Shown here: positions 1-10,420 of the stretch, piece by piece
How the letters are laid out: each line of letters opens with the position of its first letter
Position numbering within the stretch: position 1 is the first letter of the stretch
Source: Daldinia sp. FL1419
Taxonomy: Eukaryota > Ascomycota > Sordariomycetes > Xylariales > Hypoxylaceae
NCBI GenBank assembly: GCA_025201765.1
Contig: MU623425.1
Coordinates: 1-64,000 of the forward strand
Reading direction: 5' to 3'
Length of the DNA stretch: 64,000 bases
Program-made: the position numbers and the translations under genes
The notes under the pieces: generated by a model
What the model saw: only the letters and a program-made list of their open reading frames with translations
The model's database searches: none
Told to the model about the DNA's origin: nothing

Positions 1-722
1 TAAAAGATTAATAAAAATTTAAAATATTAAGAACTTTATAACAAACTATAAAGTCTTATATATATAAAAATTAAATCTTAATTCAAAAATTAAATTAAAT
101 AAATGATTAACTTTACTAATCATTTATATGATTTTTAATTATAATAATTTTTTAATTATTATAATATATTAAAATTTATTAAAATTAATTTATTAATATT
201 ACCATTAAAAAAATTAATAAATTTTAATAATTATATTATAATATTAAAAGATTATTAAAGAAAAAAAAATTTTATATAATATGTTTTGGCCCTTTTAGGA
301 TTATATAAAATAGATTCATATAATTTAATCATATGGTTCTAAGATTTATTCTCTAAAAAAATTTAATATTTATAAAAAAAAAAAAAAATTTAATTTTTAA
401 TATATTATTTTTTTATAATTTAATAAATTATTATTTAAATATAATTGGTTAATATATTTTTAATATAACTTTATTCCTATTTATTAATCAAATATAGATT
501 TAATGTATAACCTTAACTAAAAATTACCCTAAAGGTTAATATAATCCTTAAATTTTCAAATAAAATCTTTTATAAAAAATATAAATAATTAATATAATAT
601 TTTATTATATTAAATTAAAATAATATATTAAAAATTTATAAATATTTTAAATTATTTTTTAAAATTAATAAATTTTTATAAAATAACTTTAATTATATAA
701 TTATATTATTTTAATTTAATAT

Positions 723-1128
723 TTAATTAATGTAAAGTAATTAGGTTATAAATATTATTTTATAAAGATCCTATTTTTTCTTTAAAGTTAGATCTTCCAA
801 GGCTCCACAACTCTTTTGGATATAAATAGGCCCTTAAGAGTTATCTTTCTTATTTAATTATTAGAGATTTATTAGGTTTTATAATTCAATTTTTCCATAA
901 AATTTTTATACAAGAATATGTAATTTTAATCTCTTCTTTAAAAATATCTTCTTAAAATGTGTTATTATTAATAAATAATTATATATATTTATTTTTTCAT
1001 CTAATTAATTTATTCCTTTTTTTAAAATATAAATACTTTATATCTTTTATTTTATATAACCTTTGGTTTATTATGAGTTAATTGAAGTATAAGGTATATC
1101 TTATAAGAGTTATTAAAGTTCTTATTTA
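723..1128 (-). mobile_element. Family A solo-LTR-like repeat
   Basis: A 406-bp unit whose sense strand would originally have started TGAATAAGAG and ended CACCAGTTCA. It is flanked by the 4-bp direct repeat ATAT (719-722 and 1129-1132). No internal retrotransposon region adjoins it. Confidence 0.75.
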
Positions 1129-1227
1129 ATATTTATATAATTAAAATTATTATATAAAAATCTATTAATTTTTAAATAATATTTTATATTAAAATTTTTA
1201 TAAATTCTATTAAAATATATATTTAAT

Positions 1228-1617
1228 TGAAACTTTAATAACTCCTATAGGATATACCTTACATTTTAATTAACCAATAATAGATTAAAGGCTATATAAA
1301 TTTAAAAATATAAAGTGACTATATTTTAAGAAGGGGAATAAAATAATTAAATAGATTAATTGTTATATATAATTATTCAATAATAATAATACATATTAGA
1401 GATTATAATCAAAAAAATATATATTATTTATATAAAGTTTTATAAAATTAATCCTAAATAAATTATATAAAACTTAAATTGATTAGGTAAAAAAATAATT
1501 TTTAAAAGCCTATTTATATCTAAAAAAACATATATAAATTTTAGAAGGAAGGTATTTTATAAATTAATAAGATCTTTTAAAATAATTCTTATTATATAAT
1601 TATATTACACTAATTTA
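1228..1617 (+). mobile_element. Family A solo-LTR-like repeat
   Basis: A plus-strand copy starting TGAAACTTTA and ending CACTAATTTA, about 390 bp. It shares the internal block ending ATATACC near 1256 with other copies. No matching target duplication was found. Confidence 0.65.
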
Positions 1618-1674
1618 ATATAAATTTTTAAAAATTAAAATTTATTTAATTAAATATTTTAAAATACTAATTAT

Positions 1675-2066
1675 TAAATAGGAATTTTAATAGCTTTTGC
1701 AGGATATGCCTTGTACTTTAATTAACTTATAATAAATTAAAGGTTATATAAATAAAAGAATATAGGGTGATTATATTTTAAGAAGAATAAATTAATTAAA
1801 TAAAGAAATAAATATATATAATTATTTACCAATAATAACATATTTTAAGAAAATATCTTTAAAAAAAGAGATTAAAATTATATTTTTTATATAAAGACTT
1901 TATAAAAATAATTTCTAAAGAATTATATAAAATTTAAATTAATTAAATAAAAAAATAATTTTTAAAAGCTTATTTATATTTAAAAGAATATATATAAACT
2001 TTAAAGGGATGACTAATAGAATCTTTTAAAATAACTCTTATTATATAATCACACTACCTTAATTCA
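1675..2066 (+). mobile_element. Family A solo-LTR-like repeat with TTAT target duplication
   Basis: A copy of about 392 bp starting TAAATAGGAA and ending CCTTAATTCA. It is flanked on both sides by TTAT (1671-1674 and 2067-2070), which fixes its ends. Confidence 0.78.
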
Positions 2067-2082
2067 TTATTTATTTATTTAT

Positions 2083-2488
2083 TAAATTAATATAAAATAA
2101 TTAGGTAATAAATATTATCTTATAAAGACCTTATTAGCCTCTTTAAAGTTAAATTTCTTAGGTTTCTATAGGTCTTTTAAACATAAATAAATTTTTAAAA
2201 ATTATTTTTTTTATCTAATTAGTATAAGTAGATTATAATTTTTTAAAAATCTTTTTTATAAAGCTTTTATATAAAAATATATAATTTTAATTTTTTCTTT
2301 TAAAGATATTTTCTTTAAAGTACATTATTATTAATAAATAAATATTTTTATTAATTTCTTTATTTAATTGTTTTATTCTTTTTAGGATATAATTACCTTA
2401 TATTTTTTATATTCATTTAATCTCTAATTATTATAGCTTAATTAAAATGTAGGGCATATCCTATAAAAACTATTAAAGTTCCAATTTA
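2083..2488 (-). mobile_element. Family A solo-LTR-like repeat, heavily RIP-changed
   Basis: A 406-bp minus-strand copy. Its first 15 bases differ from the well-preserved copy at 8094 only by G-to-A and C-to-T changes. The flanks TTAT and ATAT match at three of four positions. Confidence 0.72.
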
Positions 2489-2927
2489 ATATATATTTAT
2501 ATAAAAATTTATAAAGAAATTAATTATATAAAACCTGAAGAACCTAATTTGATTAGATATAAAAGATAATTCTTAAAAGTTTATTTATATTTAAAAAAGT
2601 TATGGAAATTCTAAGAAATTTAATTCTATGAAGGCTAATAAAATCTTTGCAAAATAATATTTATTGCTTAATTATACTACCCCAATTCAATATATATATA
2701 ATTTTAATAATTCTTTTTAAAATTATAATATTAAATAGGAGTTTTAATAGTTCTTATAGGATATATCCTATATTTCAATTTTTCTATAATAGATTAAAAT
2801 TATATGAAATAGAAGATATAAAGTGATTATATCTTAAAAAAAATAATAAAATGATTATATAAAAGAGTTATTATATATGATTATTTAATTATAATAATGT
2901 ATATTAAAGGTTATAAATAAAAGAAAT

Positions 2928-3143
2928 TGATGGTTGTATGTTATTAAGTATTGTAGACCCTTATAACAAACAAAGGAGGTATTATATAATTAGTATATTA
3001 TGTATATAAGGGTTTTAAATTTATTAAGTTTAGAATAGATAATTTTCTTCCAAAAGATTTATAAATATATAAATTTTATTATATTATTTTATTTATTATT
3101 TACTTTTGTTATTATTTCTTTTATATATATATTTAATCTAATA
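2928..3143 (+). mobile_element. Family B solo LTR with GAAAT target duplication
   Basis: A 216-bp element starting TGATGGTTGTATG and ending TAATCTAATA (RIP-changed from a CA end). It is flanked by GAAAT at 2923-2927 and 3144-3148. A TATATAAGGG-like stretch near 3001 could be the TATA box of an LTR promoter. It sits inside a family A copy, so it is the younger insertion. Confidence 0.82.
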
Positions 3144-3338
3144 GAAATATATATTATTTATATTAAATTTTATAAATATAAATATAAAAGAATTATATAG
3201 AATTTAAATTAATTAAATAAAATAATAATTATTAAAGGCTTATATATATTTAAAAGAATATATGTAAATCTTAGAGGAGGAGGGGTGTTTTATAGATTAA
3301 TAGGGTCTTATAAGGTAATTTTTATTATATAATTACAT

Positions 3339-4052
3339 TAAATAAGAGCTCTAATAACTCCTATAAGATATACTTTATATTTTAATTAATTTATAGTAAT
3401 TAAAGGTTATATAAATATAGAGGATATAGGGTAATTATATCTTAAAGAAAAGAATAAATTGATTAGGTAGAAAAATAAATATATATGATTATTTATTAAT
3501 AATAACACACTTTAAAAAGATATTTTTAAAAAGGAAATTAAAAATATATATTTTTATATTTATTTATTTATTTATTTATTTATTATTACCCTAATTTACC
3601 TAAAATATATTATAAATATTTGGTTTATCTTTTGATATTTGTTCTGGGTAGGAATTGTGTTCTGGAGAAAACCTACCTGCTGTCTATCCAATTAAATTAT
3701 ATTATTATAATTTTGGTTTTATTTTATATTCTTATTGGAACTTATCTTTTAATAGAAATAATTAAACCTTAATATAGAAAAATATTTTATATATTATAAT
3801 ACCCAAATTTTGTAAAATAATATAGTAGTAGCTTGGGTTATGGTGGCGGCCTGGGTATATTTTTATATAAAGATTTTATAAAAATAATTTCTAAAGAATT
3901 ATATAAAATTTAAACTAATTAGGTAAGAAAATAATTATTAAAGGTTTATTTATATCTAAAAGAGTATATATAAATCTTAAAAAGGGGTATTCCATAGATT
4001 AATGGGATCTTTTAAGGTAATTTTTATTATATAATTATATTATATTAATTTA
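3339..4052 (+). mobile_element. Family A repeat nested in family A, itself interrupted
   Basis: It starts TAAATAAGAGC and ends near ATTAATTTA. The flanks ACAT (3335-3338) and ATAT (4053-4056) differ by one C/T change. Removing the insert at 3560-3855 plus one 13-bp duplication leaves 405 bp. Confidence 0.72.
3560..3855 (-). mobile_element. Short retroposon-like insert with TAAA tail
   Basis: A 296-bp block interrupting a family A repeat. A perfect 13-bp direct repeat, TATATTTTTATAT, flanks it (3547-3559 and 3856-3868). On the minus strand it begins CCCAGGCCGCCACC and ends in a (TAAA)n tail (plus-strand TTTA repeats near 3560-3590). A long target duplication with a simple A-rich tail is typical of target-primed insertion, so it is either a SINE or a 5'-truncated LINE. 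It keeps more G and C than its surroundings. I found no clear polymerase III A or B box and no coding frame. Confidence 0.65.
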
Positions 4053-4072
4053 ATATTATTCCAATTTAATAT

Positions 4073-4273
4073 ATTAAACTAATATAGTATAATTAAGTAA
4101 TAAAGGTTACCTTATAAAAACCTTATTAACTTTTTTAAAATTAAACCATTTAAGTTTTTATAACTCTTTTAAATATAAATAAACTTTTAAGAATTATTTT
4201 TCTTATTTGATCAATTTAGGCTCTTTAAGTTCTATATAATTAATTTTTTATAAAATTTTATATAATAATATAT
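4073..4273 (-). mobile_element. Family A repeat fragment
   Basis: A minus-strand copy beginning TAAACTAATATAG directly after the preceding repeat and broken by the insertion at 4274. Its other part could not be located with confidence. Confidence 0.6.
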
Positions 4274-4681
4274 TAAATAAGAGTTTTAATAGTTCTTATA
4301 AGATATATCCTATATTTTAATTAATTTATAATAAGCCAGAGGTTATATAAACCAAAAGATATAAGGTGATTATATCTTAAAAAAGGTATTAAGGTAATTA
4401 GGTAAAAAAATTAATAAGGGTAACTATTTGCCAATAATAATGTGTACAAGGTTGAATAGATAGTATATTTTATAAAAAAATAAATTTATAAACTATCGTA
4501 AAATTTATAAAGAAAATATAATAATTTTAGTGAATTTAATTTAATTAAATAAAAAAACAACTTCTAAAGGCTTATTTATATCCATATAAGCCTATAAGAA
4601 CCTAAAAAGGGTAGGCTCCATAAAAACAAATAAAGTCTTTATAAAATAGGATTTATTATATAATCACATTACCCCAATTTA
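4274..4681 (+). mobile_element. Family A solo-LTR-like repeat with ATAT target duplication
   Basis: A complete 408-bp copy beginning TAAATAAGAG and ending CCCCAATTTA. It is flanked by ATAT at 4270-4273 and 4682-4685. Confidence 0.78.
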
Positions 4682-4685
4682 ATAT

Positions 4686-5130
4686 TAAATTAAAATAATA
4701 TAATTATATAATAGGAATAATTTTATAAAATTTTATTAATTTATAAAATATTCCCCCTTTTAAGGTTTATATATATTCTTCTGGATATTAAACCAATATA
4801 AAGCAATTAAATTATAAATATTACCTTATAGAGATCTTATTTCTTCCTTAGAATTAGACCCTCCTAAGCTCCACAACTCTTTTGAATATAAATAAGCCTT
4901 CAAGAATTATCTTTCTTATCTAATTAAAATAAGGCTTATAAAGTTTTATAATTTAATTTATTTATAAAATTTTTATATAATAATATAGTCTTTTATTTTT
5001 TTCTTTCAAAGATATCCTCTTAAAATACATTACCATTAATAAATAATTATATATATTTATTTCTTTACCTAATCATTCTATTTTCTTCAGGATATAGTCA
5101 CTTTATATCTTTAAGTTTATATAGCTTTTG
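4686..5130 (-). mobile_element. Two overlapping family A fragments
   Basis: A minus-strand fragment begins at 4686 and is interrupted near 4789 by another minus-strand copy (TAAACCAATATAAAG, preceded by ATAT). That copy runs to 5130, where family B begins. The missing remainders were not found. Confidence 0.6.
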
Positions 5131-5346
5131 TAATAATTGTATACTACCAGATATTGTAGGCCTTTATAACAAACAAAGGAAATATTATATAATTAGTATA
5201 TTATATATATAAAGGTTTTAAATCTATTAAATTTAGAATAGATAGTTCTTTTTTAAAAGATTTATAAATATATAAATTTCACTACATTATTTTACTTATT
5301 ATTTACTTTCACTATTATTTCTCTTATATATACATTTAACCCAATA
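5131..5346 (+). mobile_element. Family B solo LTR, second copy
   Basis: A 216-bp copy, the same length as the one at 2928, ending CCCAATA. It is less mutated at the 3' end. No matching target duplication flanks it (TTTTG against ATTAA), so recombination or a later rearrangement is possible. Confidence 0.75.
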
Positions 5347-6339
5347 ATTAATTATAAATTAATCATCTATACCTACTATATTATAATAGGTAATATTTAA
5401 ATTTTTAAAATAATAAACCATATAAGAATTAATTTATAATATAATAAAAAATATATTATTTATATATATTTATTATTTTTTAGTACCTTTAACATCAAAA
5501 AAACTATAAAAATCTATAAATATAGTAACCTTTTAATAAAATAAATATATTTCTTTTATAATTTTAATAATAATGGTAAAATAATCTATTTCCTTTTTCT
5601 TTCATAATTTAATAAATAATATAAAATATTATTTATTTACACTAATTTTTAATCATTAAATATTTTCTTATAATAATATCCTTCTTTTTTAATAATATAT
5701 AAAAATAAGTAATAATTTTAAAGAATTTATATTTAAGAAAGATATTAATGTTAAAATTATATGTTGTGATAAATATTATTAAATAATCAAATTATTTATT
5801 ATTTTAAAATTTATTTATATAATTTTTTCCTTTAAAGAATTATAATTTATTACTAATTGTATAAATTTTAAAATTAATCATATAAGAATTAATTACATAT
5901 AAAATCTAATAATATTCTATAAAAATATATATTATTTATAAGATAAAAATATAGAATTTATTTTATTCCTTAAATTATATTATAAAGATAAATATTATTT
6001 AATTAATTATATATTTAAGATTTATTGTGTTAATCATTATAAAATAAAATAAGTTTATTATAATTGTAAATATCAAAAATTATAGGGCATTAATTAATAA
6101 ATTTTATTTATTTGTTTTGTTTAATTTATTTTTTGAGTAAATATTATTAAATTTATTAATGTTGGATTTTATGAGTTTATAATTTTGGTTTCTGGGGTGA
6201 TCCTAATATATTTTAAAATTAATATTTAATTGATTATATTATTATAAAAGTTTTTTAATCTTATATAATTTTATTATAAATGATTATTATTAGGTTTTTA
6301 AAGAATTTTTAAGAAATGGGCTTAATTTAAAATTAATAT

Positions 6340-6630
6340 TAATAATAAAGTAAATAATAGTAATAAAGATTATAAAGGTTCTTTTTAGTATTATATTTTT
6401 AATAATAAGATTAAATATTTTGATTATAATGATATGGGTAATAATGGAAGTGGTAAATTTAAATTTTAATATTATATTATTAATAATGAGATTGAGTATT
6501 TTAATTATAATAATATAAATAATAATAAAAATAGTGAATTTAAATTTTGATATTATATTATTAATAATAAAATTAAATATTTTAGTATAGATAATAATAA
6601 TAGTTGTATAAGTTGGAAATGTTAGTAATT
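6340..6630 (+). repeat. 81-bp tandem repeat, relic coding repeat
   Basis: Units begin at 6389, 6470 and 6551, with a partial unit upstream, giving an exact 81-bp period (27 codons). Read on the plus strand, each full unit ends FKF followed by a stop (TAA or TGA) and then YYI. The stops sit at the same repeat position and can come from CAA or CGA by one C-to-T change. This looks like the remains of an Asn/Tyr-rich protein repeat. Confidence 0.6.
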
Positions 6631-6693
6631 TAGAAATATTGGAAATTAATTTCTTTTGTTTTTTTTATAATTTTTCTTTATTATTAGTAATGG

Positions 6694-7349
6694 TGTTGGG
6701 TTAAATATATGTATAAAAAAAATAATAATAAAAATAAATAATAAATAAAATAATATAGTAAAACTTATATATTTATAAGTTTTAAGGAAGAGAGTTATCT
6801 ATTTTAAATTTGATAAATTTAAAATCTTTATATATATAATATGTTAATTATATTAAATTGGTATAGTGTGAATATGTAATTAGAATATATAATAGGGATA
6901 TATAATAGGAGTATATAATAGGAATATGTAATAAGAGCTATTCCGGAGGATCCCTTAATAGACCCTTATAAAATTTATATATATTTATTTAAATATATAT
7001 AGATTTTAATAATTATTTTCTTGTTTAATTAATATAAATTATAGATAGTTTTTTAAAGATTATTTTTATATAATTTTATACAAATAATATACATTTTTTT
7101 AAGTCTATACCTTATTATATACATTATCATTGTAAAATAATTATATATAATAATTTATTTATTTAATTATTTTGATACCTTTGTTAAAATATAATTACCT
7201 TATATCTTCAAATCCGTACAACCTTTGGTTACTATAGGTTAATTGAAATGTAAGATATATCCTACAGGAACTATCAGAGCTCTTATTCAATATAATACCT
7301 CCTTTGTTTATTACAAGGGTTTACAATACCTGGTAATATACAACCATCA
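6694..7349 (-). mobile_element. Family B LTR split by a family A insertion
   Basis: The minus-strand family B copy lies in two pieces, 6694-6853 (160 bp) and 7294-7349 (56 bp), which together give exactly 216 bp. The flanks AATGG (6689-6693) and AATAA (7350-7354) differ only by two G-to-A changes, consistent with one target duplication altered by RIP. Confidence 0.78.
6854..7289 (-). mobile_element. Family A repeat inserted in family B
   Basis: A 436-bp copy starting TAAATTGG (TGAACTGG after RIP-type changes) and ending CTTATTCA. It is flanked by ATAT at 6850-6853 and 7290-7293. It carries a short extra repeat of an AATATGTAAT-like unit at 6868-6930. Confidence 0.78.
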
Positions 7350-8093
7350 AATAAAAATTAAAATAATAATATTATAACAAATATTTATATTATAAAACTT
7401 AATTTAGAGATTAATTTAAAAAGTAATTTTGATATTATTAATTATAATTAAAGATCTTTTAAATTATTAAGTTATGGTATATAATATAAAAAATATATAA
7501 TATTAATATATTAAATATAGTGTAATTATTTTAAAATAATGATAATATAATATTCTTTTTTTATGTTTGGTGTTTTTGGGCAAATTTTTATTACAATATT
7601 TAGGTATAATAAATAATAAGGTAATTGTGTAAAATATTATTATAAATTATTATTATTATTATATATAAGTATATAAAGTAATTGTATATATTAATAATTA
7701 TTTTTATTTTAAAATATAATAATTATTTTATTTTTTTATTAATTTATTATATTTATATATTATTATTAATGGGAAGATATAAAAATTTTATTTTTAAATT
7801 TTCTTTATTATTTTTAAATTTTTCTTATTATTTTTAAATTTTTCTTTTATTTTTAATTCTTTTTATTATTTTTTTTAATTTTTTTTTTTTAATATTTTTT
7901 TTAATATTTTAATATTTTTATATAATTATTGTTAATAAAAAATATATTATTAATATTTAATATATTTTTTTAAATTTTATTTTTATTTATTTCTTTAATA
8001 ATATTAAAATTGAATACCCATTAAAATATATTATTAAAATAATTATTATTAATCTATTTCTTACTTCTTTTTATTTATTCCCTTTTTTCCTAT

Positions 8094-8499
8094 TGAACTG
8101 GTGTAAAGTGATTAAATTATAAATACTACCCTATAGAAACCCTATTTCTTCTTTAGAATTAAACTTTCTTAGGCTCCACAGCTCTTTTGGATATAAATAA
8201 GCCCTTAAGAATTGTTTTTCTTATTTGATTATTAGAGACTCATTAGGTTCTATAATTCAGTTTCTTTATAAAATCTTTATATAAAAATATATAATTTTAA
8301 TTTTTTTTTTAAAGATATTTTCTTATAATACATTATCATTAATAAGTAATTATTTTTATTAAATATTCTATTCGATTAGTTTATTCCCCTTTTTAGGATA
8401 TAATTACCTTGTATCTTTTAATTTATATAATTTCTGGCTTATTATAGGTTAATTAAAGTATAGGATATATCCTGCAAGAACTATTAGAATTCCTATTTA
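8094..8499 (-). mobile_element. Family A solo-LTR-like repeat, best-preserved start
   Basis: A 406-bp copy starting TGAACTGGTGTAAAG, i.e. ending CACCAGTTCA on its sense strand, so the canonical TG and CA ends can be inferred. The flanks CTAT (8090-8093) and TTAT (8500-8503) differ by one C/T change. Confidence 0.78.
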
Positions 8500-10300
8500 T
8501 TATTAATATTCCTTAATAATATTAAGTTTAAATACCTATAAAAATATAATATTAAAATATACCTCAATTATTTTTATTTTTTTATTTATTTTTTTTTATA
8601 ATTCTTTAATTTATTAGAATATAAGAAATAATTAAAATTTATTTTTTATTAAAATATTAGAAAAAATAAATATTATAAATAATGTAATATCCTAATATTC
8701 TAACCACTACCATCATTTTTATATATATAAATTATTATTTTTTTTTTATATATTTAATTATATTTTTTAATGTTAATTTATCCTTATATTCTAATAATTT
8801 GCGTTGGAGGAATTACAGATTTTTTTAACAAAATTAATTGAAGAATATAATAACCTAAAATCATATTAAGTAGATTTATTAATATCTATTTTTATATATT
8901 TCAAAATATAATAAAAAATTATAGGGTTATATGTAAATATTATAAATAATAATAAATTTAATTAATAGATTAAAGAGGTGTTGAACAAAAATAACTGGAC
9001 TAAGAATAAATGCGAACAGTTTGGTTAGAGATTAGGGTTTAGGGTTTTTGGAATATATTAATAAATAATTTAAAAACATTGTACCTTATAGGTTTAAAAT
9101 AATATAAATAAATTAAAAAAATAATAAATCAACTTTGTATAAGAATTTTAAGTATATTAATAGGTATGTTAATGATTTAGATGCTGATACTAATACATTC
9201 CAACCCTAAAACATAATTAATTAAGTAAATATTAACAATTTTAAACATATTAAATAAAATGTTTTTAAATCCCTCTATTATTATTATATTGAATTAGGTA
9301 GTAATATTTAAATTAACAAAACATTATAAAAAACAAATTGGTAATATATCAAAATAAAGGTAATAATTATACATTTAATACATTAAAAGAATATAATAAA
9401 AAAAGCGCAGATGTATTTTATAATAAGGTATAGGTGGGATTATTTTTAAACCTAAAATCTACATATAAACACCTATAATATTATTAGGTTTTATAAATTT
9501 TATAATTATTTAAATATTATGTAAAACTTATAGCTATTTTATTAGAAGTTTTTAAATAAAAGATATTTAAAATAAATATTTATAAAAATAATAAATATAT
9601 AAATTTTTATTTAAAATTTTAAATTAAATATATTATTAAATTTACCTAATATACCAAATAACCTAATATATTAAATAACCTCCTCCCCTACCCTTTTAAC
9701 CTATATTTATTTTTTGTTTACAATTATAATAAGAATTTTATTAACCTTTTATTTTAATAATATTAAATGATTATTTATCTGATATATTGTACAATATAAA
9801 TTATAATTAAATGGGAGGCTAATGGGCCCCTTATTTTTTTCTATGTTTATATTATTGAAAATATTGCCTATTAATTTGTTATATATTAAATTACCTATAT
9901 TAATTAATTTTATAAGGTATTTTAGGGTTTGAAGTAAAAATGAATTATAAATAGTTAACTTGTAAAACCATATAAACATTAAATAAATTTATTTATATAT
10001 TAGATTTATTTAATAATAATTAAAATTATATAATATAAATAAATAAATAACTAACCTTAATAAGTTTACCAACTTATGCCATATTAAGGTAATTATATAA
10101 CTTTCTAAAAAAACCTTCTTATATAAATATATATTATTATTTAGTATAGGTATAGTGGAAGTTATTGTTAAAATAATATTAATATTTAATATTATTTGAT
10201 TGGGGAATATAAAGATGTTAAGGGTTTTTCTTGGTTATTATATATATAATATAATAGTGGTATAGGTAAGGTAATAGGTTTTCATTTAATATTGGTGTTG

Positions 10301-10420
10301 TTGCGTATATAGGTTTTTGTATGGGTGCTATTGTATATATAGGTTTTTGTACAGGTACTATTGTGTATATAGGCTTTTATACAGGTGTTACTACGTATAT
10401 AGGTTTTTATATAGGAGTGG
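10301..10420 (-). repeat. 30-bp tandem repeat, four units, relic coding repeat
   Basis: Four consecutive 30-bp units with cores like GTATATAGGTTTTTGTACAG. The period is 10 codons. On the minus strand the units read without a stop as variants of TKTYIRNNTC, and the frame extends on both sides with stops that are mostly TAA. It looks like part of a decayed transposon or host protein with a 10-residue repeat. Confidence 0.6.

Larger units (their letters stand above)
2732..4068 (+). mobile_element. Family A repeat split by two later insertions
   Basis: It begins TAAATAGGAG and ends CCAATTTA, flanked by ATAT on both sides (2728-2731 and 4069-4072). Removing the family B insertion (2928-3143) and a second family A insertion (3339-4052), each with one copy of its target duplication, leaves about 398 bp, the size of an uninterrupted copy. 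Confidence 0.75.

Noticed and set aside
9749..9979. 76-codon minus-strand frame in the AT-rich tract
   Set aside because: Ile/Asn/Leu-rich product as expected from random AT-rich DNA; no domain and no repeat support.
6340..10420. CRISPR-like reading of the tandem repeats
   Set aside because: Units are directly adjacent without unique spacers, the periods are multiples of three, and the organism is a eukaryote.
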